A stretch of DNA of 64,000 nt from Bryum argenteum (taxonomy: Eukaryota; Streptophyta; Bryopsida; Bryales; Bryaceae): positions 9,380,512 to 9,444,511 of the forward strand of contig CM073330.1 of the NCBI GenBank assembly GCA_037043015.1, given 5' to 3'. Positions 1 to 12,414 of this stretch are shown here, piece by piece. Position 1 is the stretch's first letter. Each line of letters starts with the position of its first letter. Under the pieces are notes generated by a model. It did no database searches. It was not told the origin of the DNA and worked only from the letters and a program-made list of their open reading frames with translations. Position numbers and translations under genes: made by a program.

Positions 1-620
1 TCTAATATCTTTTACAAACTTAGACAAGTAGTCTTACCATTTCTCAGCACTAGTTGGTTGCATGAAACGCTCACCCAGCTGATCGGATTATCAAACCTCA
101 TGTGAGTAAACATTACTTGCAAACATTTGGATACCATTTGTTTACCATTTTTATGTAATAATTGCTGACTTTGTCAACTAATTTGCCTACTCGAACTTAT
201 CGTATGTGATTAGAAATACAAGCTGAAGAATGATTGATACTGCAGGCTTGCTCCTTTGGCCTTCACATGTTTGCAGAAGGAAATCATTCATGACTTAAGT
301 CAAATTTGGAAGCGAATCTGGATGACGATTCTCATTTTGTGCAACTAACTAAATAAAGATGAAAGCTGTCCTTATTCTCCTTTTTCTCCTTACACTGACA
401 ATTTCAATTCGGTGGAAAGTCTAATATCCGTAATTATGGTATCCGTATCAGTATGGTATGCGTAGCATGAACCACCTCTAAACCTAAATTAAAGCATGAA
501 AGCCAATTCAAATGATTATAAGTATAAAGATTATAACTCTAACTCAATATAAATATGTAGAACCTTAAGTTCTTGGATTCATTGATATACTATAAAAAGT
601 GACTTACTTCAAGCTTTGTA
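1..620. other. AT-rich intergenic, no gene seen
   Basis: No coding frame or RNA gene is recognisable. Bases 112-202 are the reverse complement, with mismatches, of 12787-12878, so this stretch holds one arm of a dispersed repeat. Confidence 0.5.
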
Positions 621-1598
621 TTAACCCCTAAACGTCCCCAATGTCGTTTTTCTACACTTTGGATGGAGGGCAGAAACTTTGAAGAGCCATAACGCCTTCA
701 TCCAAACTCCGTTTTGGATGAAATCACTTGGGTTGGGTCCCAAATCAAGTCTAGTGTGTATAGTAGAACTTTTAAAGCCATACAATCAATTATGAATTAA
801 TGGCATGCATTTTAGTGAAGGCATCTTTTGGTTTTGGGTTTCAGATATTGGACATGTTTTATCATTACAAGCCAATTATGTGAAACCAAAAATAGTTTTT
901 GATGATTTTTTTTTCATGAACATGGTCTGCAGATGAAATCTAAAAATTTTCTACTTGGAAGCTTTTTTATCCAAATACTTTTGGTATTACATTTTCAATG
1001 ATGTTTCCACAATGAAAAAAGTGAAAAAATGGATGATTTTTGAACAACTATATCTTTTTCATCCATCGTTAGATTTCAACTTTATTTTTTTGGATGGATT
1101 CCAATTAGAGTCTACTCTCAGTAGTACAAATCTTGACCAAATCGAAGATGTTTCGTAGATAAGGCGTAGATTTGAGTGCATAGGGACTAGTTTTGGACTA
1201 TTTTCCCTTTGTGAATTTTTGGGTAGTTTTCACCATTGCAAGGGTATTTTTTGAGCCAAGTAATTATTTTGATGATTTTGTTTTACAAAGGGGTACTATT
1301 GGGATGAAGATGAACAACTTTCTAGTTGGAGATTTTTTCATTGGAGTAGCTTTGTTGATAGATTTTCCACTTTAAAGTGAAAATGATGAAATTTTGTAGC
1401 TTGTTTTGCTCACTAATATGTTATGATCTTGCAATCTATAAGGCCTCATGACTCAAATATTGGCCCACATGACCTACAACAAGTCTATTACAAGTTTGTA
1501 CGATTGAGATCTAAATATCTTATATTTGTTTTTATCTATGACACTTTTTTTGAAAATATGATTTTTAGCTAAAAATAGGCTGGGACGTTAGGGGTTAA
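621..1598 (+). mobile_element. TTAA element B1 (978 bp), reference copy of family B
   Basis: The element runs from TTAA at 621-624 to TTAA at 1595-1598. Its left end reads CCCCTAAACGTCCC and its right end, reverse complemented, reads CCCCTAACGTCCC, so the terminal inverted repeats match apart from one missing A. Outside the TTAA the flanks do not repeat each other, so no longer target duplication exists. The interior is AT-rich without a transposase. It is homologous to B2 (4.65 kb), B3 (16.2 kb), B4 (53.8 kb) and B5 (55.6 kb). Seen: ends, TTAA, homology. Inferred: piggyBac-like mobilisation. Confidence 0.8.
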
Positions 1599-2998
1599 AG
1601 ATCGATAATTGTACCAAAGTCCTTGGCATGCACGACTAGAATTAAGATTGGCAATATTGTTAAAATGACACGTTCCAACTTGTTGAGTTGTTGTTTGAAA
1701 ATCATGTGATATTATAGAGTTTAAAGATGAAATTATGAAAAATGAGTGATCATATTGTATAATTGAATGTGATAGTATAGAAAAAGTGTGATATCATAGA
1801 GTATTGGGGGTTTTGGAAAATGTTTTATTTTAAGACATTACTCAAGTGAAGGAACATCCTTGATTTTGATTTTCTCTCGCAAGATTTTTTGCAAATCATG
1901 CAACCTTACCATTTTTATAAGTGGCGTTCAAAACACATTCCTTAGATTTGAAGTCAAATCGTTGCTGGAGTAAGTACCAAGAGGCTGTTTGAAAAACATT
2001 CCTTATATAGAAAAATGGGTTCTATATAAAGTTGCAAGATATTCTTCCAAATTTAACCCCCCTCTCTGAGTATCTAGTAATACTCATGTGAAGATTTTAT
2101 ACTCTTAATTGTAAGCCACATTTTTATTTTATTTTTCCTCTACCTATATAATTATATTATGTACTCCTTAGAAAAAAATTGTCGTTTTAGCTAAGTTATT
2201 TATTGTATTCCGTATTTTTAGAAATTAATTGTGTTTACGATTTAATGCATACATACTTTGGAAGGAGTTTCATTCTGAATTTGGATTTGTCAATGAATTC
2301 TTTTAACTTTGTTAGATATGATCTAAGTGACTTTGTATACCAAGAGTATTCTTATATTTTTTTCAAATGAGACACAAAAATTCACCTTCAGTTGATCTTT
2401 GTAGATAAAAGAATACGATCTTTTTTTGGCAATCTAGATTTCGTTCTTGCAAACTTTCCAATCGACTTCTACACTTTCTAGTCGACTTCCACAACAAAAA
2501 TGTGCATCTAAACAACGTAGTTGTTCCCTTGTATTTCTTGATACTATGATCTATTGCTACATTTTTAGTTGTGCAAAACAAAGCCTATTAGTAAGATACA
2601 TATTACTAACATAGTGCACATTGTAAGACAATTTTACATAAAACCTAAATAAATAGGGCACAAATACCAATCATTCATACAAACTAAACAATACATATAG
2701 GGGTGAAAATTGCACAAAATTGGCTTCACAATTCCAAACCCAAAGTGACACCCCTAAAGAGGTTTTGTCTCTGATTACACCAGGTTTTGTCTCTGATTAC
2801 ACCTTCTGCAGACATATTTTATCCAAGCCACTCACAATCGCCACAAATAGCACTTCCAATAAAATCCAAAATATTACCCTCAACAACTACAACCTTAACT
2901 CTCACCTAATCTGTCAAAAAACTTACAAACATTGAAGTGCTATATATACAACCAAAACAAAAGGAACTCTCAATGAAAATCCACAAGTCTACAGACTC
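1599..2998. other. AT-rich intergenic
   Basis: No gene is recognised. Bases 2760-2803 hold a tandem pair of a 22-bp unit starting AGGTTTTGTCTCTG. The short frames here lack any recognisable domain. Confidence 0.5.
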
Positions 2999-3368
2999 TT
3001 AACCCTTAAACGCCCGTGGGGTCTGAAACGGGCAGCTCAAAATTGGATCACAACACCTTTTGGACTTGGGCATCATGAATAGTGCACTTTTTGAACTTGG
3101 GCATCATGAATAGACCAATCAACGATGAGCTTGCAACCTCCTACAAGGTGATGTACAACCCCAACCTACCTACCACAATCCTTTCAAAGCACAAAATCAC
3201 TCATACAAATTGTGATTTGAATTGTGAAATTTCACTTTTTGAATGCATCAGAAGAAGGTGATCAGTTTGACATCAAAATATAAGTGAAATGTTGAGTACA
3301 GTGAGAGCTACAGGGAAGATTCTATTGGAATCATGCCCCTCGGGCTTGCTTGGGCGTTTAAGGGTTAA
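2999..3368 (+). mobile_element. TTAA element A1 (370 bp), family A
   Basis: TTAA at both edges encloses CCCTTAAACGCCC on the left and GGGCGTTTAAGGG on the right, a perfect 13-bp inverted repeat. The flanks (ACAGACTC and AAACACTT) share nothing, so TTAA is the only duplicated sequence. No coding capacity. Five further copies (A2-A6) are in this window. The right subterminal region holds CAAGCCC-GAG-GGGCATG (minus-strand reading), a nearly perfect short palindrome. Confidence 0.85.
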
Positions 3369-3666
3369 AAACACTTAAACCTAGATTTTCAAAACTTTTA
3401 CCAAAAAGTCACAATCAGAAGCATTACAATCAAAACAAATAGCACTTCTAATGCAAATCCGATAATGAATCCTCGAACACTCGGACCTAAATTCTAAACT
3501 CATCTTCCAAAAAAATTACATACACACATGTTACAATCAACACAAATAGTAATTCATATGAAGATTCCAAAATATCCCCTCTAGCACTTGAACTTAGATA
3601 CTCACCATTTTAACCAAACAAGTTGCAACCAAGCAGCACATAAGAAACTATGCATATTGACAACAC

Positions 3667-4020
3667 TTAACCTCAATTTTGTTGAATTGGCGTTATTCTA
3701 TAGCACGTTTTTGATGGAAAAAAGAACAGACAACATGTGTTTTTGTCAGATTTTGACTTCAAAGGACAATATTTTTGAAGTGCACTTGAGAATTATTGCC
3801 CATGGACCGGCTTTCAAAGGTCAAAAACATCAAGATGTATGATAATAGGAAATTTTTGGTAATATTATTAAAATTAGTTGATACTATGTAGGAATTCTGT
3901 GATATTAGAAAAGCACGCCATTTATAAGCATAAATAATTCTGAACTGCAGTTGAGAAATATTTGTGTAAAATGGCACATTTTAGAACGGGGCCAAAATGG
4001 CACATCAGGGCGTTAGCAAA
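3667..4020 (-). mobile_element. TTAA element F2, right part lost
   Basis: The left edge is TTAA then CCTCAATT, continuing in homology to the reverse complement of the right end of F1 (10.8-11.2 kb). The shared interior includes the repeated motif around TGATATTA and the AAATGGCAC blocks. Homology stops near 4020, just before the separate inverted-repeat unit G, and no right terminus is found. Confidence 0.5.
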
Positions 4021-4050
4021 ATGATCCATCAAAGAACACGGCGTGGACAC

Positions 4051-4356
4051 GACATCCCTCAAGCTGGGACTTACCCCAGCGCCTGCCCGCCCCATACTCC
4101 CTGCCTAGCCAAAAAACGCCATTTTTTATTTATTTTTTCATTTTTCGAGACCTTCAACTACTTTTTTTGAAATTTTGACTTCGGAAATGGGATCGAAGAC
4201 CCCACTTTACCCTGATTAGACTCTTCCATGGAATCATGCGTGTCATCAACAATTAAAAAATAGAGGCCAAATTTACTCCCAAATTTTTATATTGTCGGGC
4301 AGGGTTTGTGGGGTAGGAAGGCAAAGACGCTGGTAAGTTCCAGCTTGGGGGATGTC
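4051..4356. mobile_element. Inverted-repeat element G (about 306 bp)
   Basis: The left arm begins GACATCCCTCAAGCTGG and the right arm, reverse complemented, begins GACATCCCCCAAGCTGG. The arms stay alignable for about 50 bp through CTTACC-CAGCG. No clear target duplication was found and no coding sequence is present, so the superfamily is unassigned. It may have disrupted the right half of F2. Confidence 0.5.
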
Positions 4357-4596
4357 CTGCCAAATCGGGAAGAACACCATATTAACAAATTTGAGGTTAC
4401 TTCTAATATTACACCTCCTGAGATTATCACTAAAATAACTAGACATACATTCTTAACTCATTTTCCAAGCAAATTACATACAAAGAGGTCACAATTGACA
4501 TGGATAGCCGGCTTCCAATGAAATCCCAAAAATTCCCTCTCCAACACTTAAACTTGAAATTGGAATGAACTATGTAACCTCTTGGTAAGCATAAAA

Positions 4597-5815
4597 CCTC
4601 AATTCTATTAAAATGCCATTATTATGGTAAAATGGTGAGTTTTGGGTGCTCAACCCCCAAATGTCGAAAAATGACATTGTGGATGAAGGGCAATAACTTT
4701 GAAGAGTCATAACTAACTTCTTCATTTGGACTCTAATTTGGATGAATTTACTTGAATTGGGTGCCAAATCAAGTCTAGTTTGTGTGAAAAATATTGCAGA
4801 CTTGTAGAAAAAAGTATGAATTAATGGCATGCATTCTAGTGAAGGCAGCTCTTGTTTTTGAGTTTTCAAACATGGGGCATATTTTACCATCGTAAAGCAA
4901 TCATGGGAAATTTAAAAAGATGTTTCTATGAATTCTTTTTTATGAATCATGATCTGAAGATGAAGGCTAACAACTTTCCAGAGTGAAGAGTTTTGATCCA
5001 AATAACTTTGGTACTAGATTTGAGATGATATTTCTACAATGAAAAAAATGATCAAATGGATGATTTTGAGAAGCTATATCTCCTTCATCCACCATTGGAT
5101 TTTGACTTTGTTTTTTGGAAGGGGTTTGGATTTGAGTGCAGTTCATGTATAGAAACCTTAACAAATTCAAATGTGTATTCAAGTCTAAAGATAAGGCATA
5201 GATTTGAGTGCAAAGGGTTGAGTTTTGGACTATTTTTCCTTCATAAATTTTTTGGCAGTTTTCACTATAGCAAGGCCATCATTTGCACAAAGAAATTTTT
5301 TCTCATGGATTTTTAATTGAGATGAAGGTGATATCTTTGTAGTTGGTGGCTTTTTTGTTGCAAAAAGTCTATTGGTATCATTTTCACTTAGGACTGATAA
5401 TGATGATATTTTGCGATGTTTTTTGATTATTGATACGTTATGATCTTGCAATGTATAAGGGCTCATGATCTCAACATTTAACCCACGTGATGTACAATAT
5501 GTCTACTACAAGATTGTACCGTTGAGATTTGTATAACTTCATCTGTGTTTTTATTTATGACAATGTTTTTGAATAGCCATTCAAAAATATTTGCCTTTAG
5601 ACAAAAACTATTGAACGGTCGTTCAAAAGTATAAATATTTGTGAAGAGCCCAGTAATATTGCCCTTTGACCCGTTCAAAGGTTAAGAACCACAAGTAAGT
5701 GTGATATTATGGAATTTTTTGTGATATTATAAAAATTGATTGATATTATGGAGAAAATGTGTAATATCAAAAAACGTGCCAGTTTACAAGGATAACATTT
5801 CTCATTTTGGGCAGG
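4597..5815 (-). mobile_element. Degenerate F element (F3) split by B2
   Basis: The left end CCTCAATT at 4597 and the following ~50 bp match the F1 right terminus read backwards. Homology resumes after B2 at about 5605 with GAACGGTCGTTC, a TTTGACC/GGTTAAG block, TGATATTATGG repeats and a GTGCCAGTTTACA block, all in F1 order but reversed. The far terminus is missing. B2 sits inside this element, so F3 is older than B2. Confidence 0.5.
4650..5604 (+). mobile_element. TTAA element B2, degenerate, nested in F3
   Basis: The left end is TCAA followed by CCCCCAAATGTCG, a mutated version of the B1 left end. The body follows B1 over most of its length, including GGATGAAGGGCAATAACTTT and a shared stretch around 5040-5110. 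The right terminus has decayed near GCCTTTAG at about 5604. Boundaries on the right are approximate. Confidence 0.6.
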
Positions 5816-5917
5816 AATGTATGGAAGCAAATCACATGTGTTGATATTCCATGGAATTGGGAGCAAGGTAATCAGGTTAGCATGGGCACGCAAGCAAGGG
5901 TCAAGCACGGGCACCCA

Positions 5918-6018
5918 GAGGCAAAATTAGATTACTCCCAATTGAGGCAAAATTAGATTACTCCCAATTGAGGCAAAATTAGATTACTCCCAATAGAGGC
6001 AAAATTAGATTACTCCAC
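5918..6018. repeat. 26-bp tandem repeat, about 4 units
   Basis: The unit GAGGCAAAATTAGATTACTC plus CCAATT is repeated head to tail at 5918, 5944, 5970 and 5996. The last unit diverges after ATTACTCC. Nothing indicates a function. Confidence 0.9.
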
Positions 6019-7195
6019 TACTCAAGAAGTCAAGATCTACTTCCCGTGTGCCTATAAGTGGTGCAGTGCCACTTCTCATAGCGGCAATTTAAGGCATAGT
6101 CTCTAGTGCTCTATTCCGGTGTTGTCTTATAGAAAAAATTCTTGTTCATTTGTGAAACACAATTTAGATGAGATGTAAATTTGATACATTGAAGACACTG
6201 ACTCTATAAAGTGCCAACTTATGACTCTACCCTCTCATTTGATCCTAATTCACGCATTTACTTCCACTCCCACTTTTTCTAAGCATGTATATTCCTATCT
6301 CTTCAGCTTCTTTTCTTCTTTTAGAATTTCTCTTTGATTCTCTTCTATCCTTTGTCGTCGACAAGGAGTAAGATAAATTTCCACTAGTGAAAGGGACAGC
6401 CAAGGTATGGGTATCACTTTTTGTCAAGACTAATTAGGTGATTTTTGGTTGAAACATCCAAAGTTCATCATTTTTTTCCATTTTTACCAATTACAAAGAG
6501 TACAAAATCATTTTAAATTATCGTATATGTAATTGGGATCAAGATGCACATTCCTAAGAAAAAAAATTATTCAAATTTTTTATTTTGGATCATTGAACCC
6601 TCCACAGTAAATTGCATATTGGTGGGATTTGCAGGCATCATGGTGCAAAAATTATTAATTGTTTATTTGCCAAACTAACTATTTTATATAATGCACAAGT
6701 ACATGTAAGTCATATCCAAAAATGGTATCAAAATGTGATCATTTGATGTATCGAATAATTGTTTCTTAGGATTTGTGTAATTAGGACACAACTTACTTTT
6801 CCAACTAATATACCTAATAAAATCCTTAATATTCTTCAATGCGAATGAATTTTATATTTTTTGGTAGGCTATAAGTACTGTAAATTGAAACTACATTTGG
6901 TGTTCTCATACTTAACTTTTTTTAGAAGATGGACATGTTTGACACACTTGCATGAGCTGAAATTGTACTTGGGACAACTTTTTTGAACACCCTTAGCTTG
7001 ATTGTGCCCGACAGCTAAGCTACACGTGAGCTACATGAGCTACAGAAGAATTTGACTCTCCTAGTACTAGTCTACCTTAGAGGAGAGATCGAATTTTAGT
7101 GTGCACATAAATTATGAAGTTTACTAGATTTCTCAGAATGTACACTATTACAACTTGGGCCCTGGATTTGCAACATTTTGTTCCTCAAACGTTGC
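6019..7195. other. AT-rich intergenic
   Basis: No gene or named repeat is seen. Short frames on both strands have no recognisable protein features. Confidence 0.45.
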
Positions 7196-7745
7196 TTAAC
7201 CCCTAAAAGCCCGAGGGGTTTGAAGAAAAACTTAGATGTCTTATAAAATATGAATTCGGTAACCCTTGTAAAGTAGCGATCCAAAGATAGTATGAAGACC
7301 TTAAACCCTAAATTAGATCTATCCGGTCAAATTTCCTAAAATAAGTAAGATTTGTTTCATAATTAATTGAAGAGAGAAAAACTTTGAAAATCAATATAAA
7401 ATGTAATTTCTATTATTAGTAATTGAAAATTGCTATGATTGGCTAAAATCAAATATTATATGATAAAATGGAGAGAGGCCACAAGTAACCTATGAGGAAC
7501 CTTATTAGTTTCCCAAAATAGTAATTTTTCTTACACTAAGAAAATTTTGCCATGTTTGTGTTTGAAGGCTTATTGTGAACAATCTATGAATCCAAACAGG
7601 GTTCCGTAAATTGGATGTGGTTCCTAACTTACCAAACTTCTGGAATGGTAAAAAAAATTCCAAAAAAAATCTTTTTTTAGCCAAGTACAGCTCCTCAAAA
7701 TTTGGGATCGACCATAAAATGGTTGATTGGGCTCTTAGGGATTAA
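7196..7745 (+). mobile_element. TTAA element E1 (550 bp), family E
   Basis: TTAA at 7196-7199 is followed by CCCCTAAAAGCCC. The right end reads GGGCTCTTAGGGA and then TTAA at 7742-7745. The inverted ends match with two mismatches plus the last base. E2 at 31.6 kb has the same length and is alignable throughout. A short palindrome (AGCCCGAGGGGTTT) lies just inside the left end, in the same position as in family A. There is no coding capacity. Confidence 0.75.
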
Positions 7746-8711
7746 GTGTGGCAACACTCTGGAACTTGTTTGAGGAACATTTTTTAAGAAATTAGCAAAT
7801 GAATGTTATTGAATGACAAAGCAACGTTCTTCATGATTATTTTGATAGATTTGAGGTTAAAAATATATTCCTTACTTTCTTTAGAACATTGCTCAAGCAA
7901 ATTCCAAAATGTTGCTAGACTTTAGCAACGTTTGTAAACTCCCTTCGTAGTAAATCGAAAGTTATGGGGGCCAAGCACTATTAGAATGTTACACTGCAAA
8001 CTACACCAAAATCGTAGCTATTTACACTGTAAACTACCGCAATCGATTGTCTAGAAATCGTAGTACTAGTTGTAGCCAGGCGTAATTAGTTGCAGCCTTC
8101 CCTTGATCAGCGCGTTCCTTTAAGAATACTATTTACAGTTACTCTTGCAGAAGTCCCGGGGTGGTATTGGGTGATTTTCATTGCCGTAAGAATTATTCTT
8201 ACCATAGATTAACGTGACCAAACATGTAATTCTATTTTCGGAGTTCACCCTTGACAGCCATTTTCATATTTACTTTCAGTTAGGACTACAGTAACTTTAG
8301 TTTTATTTATAACATCGGACATTTACCTTAGAAGAGTTTATCGTAGGGTAATGCAACAATAAGTGGCACGTGTAGCTTTTGAAGTCACATACTTGCTAAA
8401 TTAGTTATATCTCCGGCGAATAGTGAAGTGCCACGTCATCTCTTCGAGATTGTAATTGGCAATCTCTTATTGTTCGGGGTGCAATCCTCATTTTGCCGCA
8501 CTACCTACTTTCTATTCCGGTCAGTCCTTATTACAACGACAATATCCGTTTTCTATGTACAGATGATGCAATCAATGAGAGACGATGGGACCATGCTCCA
8601 TCTTATAACAAAGAATTCGTCAAATACATGCAGCAACTTGTCCTCCATTTGTCTTGGAGTCGATCGCGTTAGACGCGTTCGCTTCTTCCAAACGGGTAGC
8701 TTCTCACCTGT
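7746..8711. other. Intergenic, unassigned
   Basis: No gene is supported. The base composition becomes less AT-rich from about 8400. A frame at 8428-8775 has no domain that I recognise. Confidence 0.4.
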
Positions 8712-8975
8712 ATGCTTTCTAGCTTCTCACTTGTATGCTTTCTTCTCTTCTTCGCCGTCCTTCACGTGGTCTTGACTCAGCAGGGTCTGAACTCCGAAGC
8801 CTTCGGAGCCTCTCCTCGACAGGAGTTGTCTACTTGCTTGACGAGCAAAACTGAAGTATCATCTGCACACGCCACATCCGCTTCCCCATTGTCTTTTGGT
8901 GTACTCAACGGCTCAGCAACGACGGCTCCCTCAGTATTACTCGGCATTGCAATCTACGTAATTCAAAAACCCTGA
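8712..8975 (+). CDS. Possible small secreted Ser/Ala/Thr-rich protein (87 aa)
   Basis: The ATG-started frame encodes an N-terminal hydrophobic stretch (SFSLVCFLLFFAVLHVVL, residues 4-21) that looks like a signal peptide. A Ser/Thr/Ala-rich middle (about residues 40-70) and a short hydrophobic C-terminus (VLLGIAIYVI) follow. The pattern resembles small arabinogalactan-type or other GPI-anchored peptides, but proline is scarce and no family can be named. A 21-bp near-direct repeat (TTCTCACYTGTATGCTTTCT) straddles the start at 8701-8745. It could also be one exon of a larger gene or chance. Treat it as a candidate. Confidence 0.3.
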   Translation: MLSSFSLVCFLLFFAVLHVVLTQQGLNSEAFGASPRQELSTCLTSKTEVSSAHATSASPLSFGVLNGSATTAPSVLLGIAIYVIQKP

Positions 8976-10766
8976 ACTTTCCTACTAAAGTAAAGGAGTT
9001 CGTCGTTCAGCTTCGGTTCCACCCTAAGTGGCAGCAGTAATAACGACAACACCTATCACTCAAGGTACTCACTCCTCTCTCTAATTCACTCTCAACTCTC
9101 AGAAATCTGTATCTAATACAACCAAAACATACGAAACAAAACCCCTCAAAGCGCTGAGTGTTAAGTGAAGCCCATCGTGGCCTTGAGTAGCTCTCACTGA
9201 CATGAACAACCCCTCAAGAACAAAATGGGCTTCGCTTTCCACAATGATAAGAAACATGCGCTAAGATAAGCGGAGCGGGAAACCTACACATGAAACTCGC
9301 ACCGAAATCGTGGAAAAGAAGGAAATAAAGCGCAGTTGGTAGACTCCGCTCGCTCCCTACAATGCGCTGAGCGCAGGTGAGGTGATAACAAACTGGATGC
9401 GAATGAAGAAAAGCAAGGAACATCAGAGCTCAACACAAAGGAACAACTGAGAGCAACTCAAACAAACACAGGAATGAGCTCTCTCAGCACACTTGTCTTA
9501 GAGGAAGGTGGTGGGTGCATCATGACCTAAAGCAGGAATCATTACGTAACGTAAATTAAAAAGTACTCATATGACGCTCGAGTTTCACTCGAAAGTTAAC
9601 TCGCGCGTCGTCCTCATTAGTAATAATAGCATATAATAATCATCACATAGCGTATATTGGTTTTAATTCTTTTGTGATGTACTTGACGTGGCCACTTCTG
9701 AATGAACTACATAAATTGGGTAGTTTTTCTGAGCTGTATTATATTAAGGGTATTCTAGAGATAATGTTATCTTTACTCATTCTAACATAAGTCTACAATT
9801 TAATGGAATGTATATGATGTGACTCACAACCACTGCTAGACATGAACGCCATTATAGTGGGCTTGCAGTAGGAGTTCGCATACTTGTCGAGTACCAAGAT
9901 CAAGGTAGATTAAAATAAACGAAAGAACTCAGTGTTTATGTAGAAATCTCCACAAGTCATGTAGATATCTCCACAGAGATTTGTAGTTAATACATATGTG
10001 TGACTCCTGAAGGTATCCGTGTAGTCTAAACAAACACTTTTATAATTTGATAAATCCAATATGCACAGTCAATACTCAAACGTGTTTGTTATGTGGATAT
10101 TAATTGTAGTAATATGGCCATAGTAAAACGGATTGCCAGTTAAGTTCAAGTTCTGAATCTTGCGATGATAGGAAATTTATACATTTTAGCACATCCGAAA
10201 GTAAGAGTTTGTTTGAGAGAATCGCCTTTTAACTTACGCATTGAAGATGTAAATCAATTGTATGAATTTACGTTAATATCAAAATGTTCATTGATTATTA
10301 CACTCTCAAAATTTTGTACAGTATATGAGCTTGCAAGCCAAAATCTCATATCATCGTCACGACCGTACACAGCGGTAAGCCAGGGTGATAGTCTGGTTGG
10401 GGTGTCCAAAAGGACTGTCCCACTCGTATTTTCCCCCACCCCCCTCTTCTTAGACCCTATAGGATCACCTTCATGCAAATTTTGGTAGCTCTATTATGAA
10501 AATAAGGTACGCATATCAGTGTAGTTTACTTATATTCAAACGTACATATTTTTATTGACCATCTTCCTTTCGGGATAAGTCCTTTTAATAAAATATCCGG
10601 AACTATCCTGTTTTTAAAAAAGGGTAAAAAGGACTCATCTGGAAAAGTTTATTTTATACCATGACCATGAAACTTGAGGTAAGGGTGAAAGAATGTTCAA
10701 AGGGACATATTTTTATCATTTGCAAGTGTGTAGTGCAAACAAGTGTATTACTAGGAATTTTCAAAA
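8976..10766. other. Intergenic, unassigned
   Basis: No gene is recognised. A mixed-composition stretch near 9000-9560 could be a remnant of a retroelement, but no reverse transcriptase, integrase or paired LTRs can be seen. Confidence 0.4.
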
Positions 10767-11235
10767 GTAACCTCAATTCCGTTAAAATGGCACTATTCAA
10801 TGTGCCATTTTAGCAGAGCTAAAGCGCCATATAGTGCAAACGTGCCATTTTACAAGCATATTTTTGAAGTGTAGTTGAGAAGTATTTATGCCTACAAAAT
10901 GGCATGTTTATTAATATCACACATGTGCTCCATAATATCACCAAAATTTCTGTGATATCACCAAATTTTCCATAATATCACAAATTTTTTATGTCTTTTG
11001 ACCTTTGGACATAGTAAAAGGGTAATATTTCTGAACGGCCGTTCAGAAACATTGTTGTTTTTGAACGGCCGTTCAGAAACATTGTTGTTTTTGAACGGCC
11101 GTTCAGAAATATTTACCCTATCATGCATATGAGAGTTCGAAACTCGACAAAAACCAACATCATTTTTTTCATTTTACGCACCCCAATAAGCGCCATTTTA
11201 GGAGAATAACGCCATTTCAATGAAATTGAGGTTAA
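10767..11235 (+). mobile_element. TTAA-type element F1 (469 bp), best copy of family F
   Basis: The left edge is GTAA then CCTCAATTCCGTTAAAATGG. The right edge, reverse complemented, is TTAA then CCTCAATTTCATTGAAATGG, and the arms pair over about 45 bp through a second AAAATGGC block. The interior has four spaced copies of a CCATAATATCAC-like motif and a triple 30-bp repeat carrying the palindrome GAACGGCCGTTC. No protein is encoded. The 5' GTAA is probably a mutated TTAA. Confidence 0.7.
11031..11110. repeat. Triple 30-bp repeat with palindrome GAACGGCCGTTC
   Basis: The 12-bp perfect palindrome begins at 11033, 11063 and 11093, separated by AGAAACATTGTTGTTTTT. A single diverged version (GAACGGTCGTTC) occurs at about 5612 in F3. 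The array lies inside F1. Confidence 0.9.
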
Positions 11236-12044
11236 GTGCAATTTACATGGTGAATGTCCACAATCCAAAATGCATGTTAAAATTCCATTTTAATTGATTT
11301 TTTTTTTACATTACCATACAAACACTACTATATCTAGGTGCTCATATGCTTCAAATTTCCAAAAATACAATAATTTTTAGTGCATAGTTTTTAGTACTCC
11401 TTTCCACTCCTTTTAGTATTCCTTTTCACTCCTTTCTGGGACTCTTTTTTTTTCCTTTTGGGGATACCCCAACCTGAAATGCGCCCGCCAATAAAATTTT
11501 ACTTAGGATTACAGATAGAGTTACATGCAATAGGAATTTCAGCTATTTGTACATAACTTTTTCACCCCGTGGTTTGGGAATTCAGTACGAGAATTTAGGG
11601 ATTCACTATGCCAACCTTTTACATGGTTACGTCCAATTTTTTCTATGCCTCGCAGTGCAATAACCCGTGCAAAACTAATGACAGCAATGCGACTATACTT
11701 ACCTTTTGTACAATTTATTCTGCGGTTTACCCAGTCGCAATGCCGAAATCCTGTGAATACCATTATCGGGTCATACTTTAACGCCGCAGAGTACGCCCTA
11801 CCAAGATCACGGCGATTACATCTGTGAGAACTTCGCGTTCCCAACCTAACATAGTACGATGTGTACCAAGCGGAGCGATACCGTAGCTGCTAAGGTTAAA
11901 AACTCAAGCCCGAACAAAACGCAGCAATGTTCAGCGAAAACAAGGCCAAAGTTTCAAACGTAGCTTCCGGAACATAATTCGCAGTGCAACATTCTAGTAG
12001 TGAGGATTCTGCGGAAGAACTGCCCCCGCCATCATCGGTGGTCC
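11236..12044. other. Intergenic, unassigned
   Basis: There is a 101-codon open frame on the minus strand (11539-11844) but it starts at a TTG and shows no domain. I see no supported gene. Confidence 0.4.
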
Positions 12045-12414
12045 TTAACCCTTAAACGCCCAAGGTGACCCGAGGGGTGACCTTCCAACAGAATCTTCCC
12101 TGTAGCTCTCACTGTACTCAACTTTTCACTTATATTTTGATGTCAAACTGGTCACCTTCTTGTGATGCATTCAAAAAGTGAAATTTAACAATTTAAATCA
12201 CAATTTGTATGAGTGATTTTGTGCTTTGAAAGGATTATGGTAGCGAGGTTGGGGTTGTACATAACCTTGTAGGAGGTTGCAAGCTCATCATTGATTGGTC
12301 CATTCATGATGCCCAAGTTCAAAAAGTGCACTATTCATGATGCCCAAGTCCAAAAGATGCTGTGATCCAATTCTGGGCTGCCCGTTTTGGACCCCATGGG
12401 CGTTTAAGGGTTAA
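12045..12414 (-). mobile_element. TTAA element A2 (370 bp), family A
   Basis: TTAA-CCCTTAAACGCCC at the left and GGGCGTTTAAGGG-TTAA at the right. It is the reverse orientation of A1 and exactly the same length. The flanks (GTGGTCC and GGAGCAG) are unrelated. The subterminal palindrome reads GGTGACCC-GAG-GGGTGACC, with one arm partly broken. Confidence 0.85.

Noticed and set aside
955-1375. Short frames inside B1 as genes
   Set aside because: They are parts of a non-coding element, and the matching frame shifts between copies.
8428-8775. 115-codon frame overlapping the small secreted candidate
   Set aside because: Its composition looks like an out-of-frame reading, and the ATG frame at 8712 is the more plausible one.
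11539-11844. 101-codon minus-strand frame
   Set aside because: It opens at TTG, has no domain or homologue I recognise, and no splice context.
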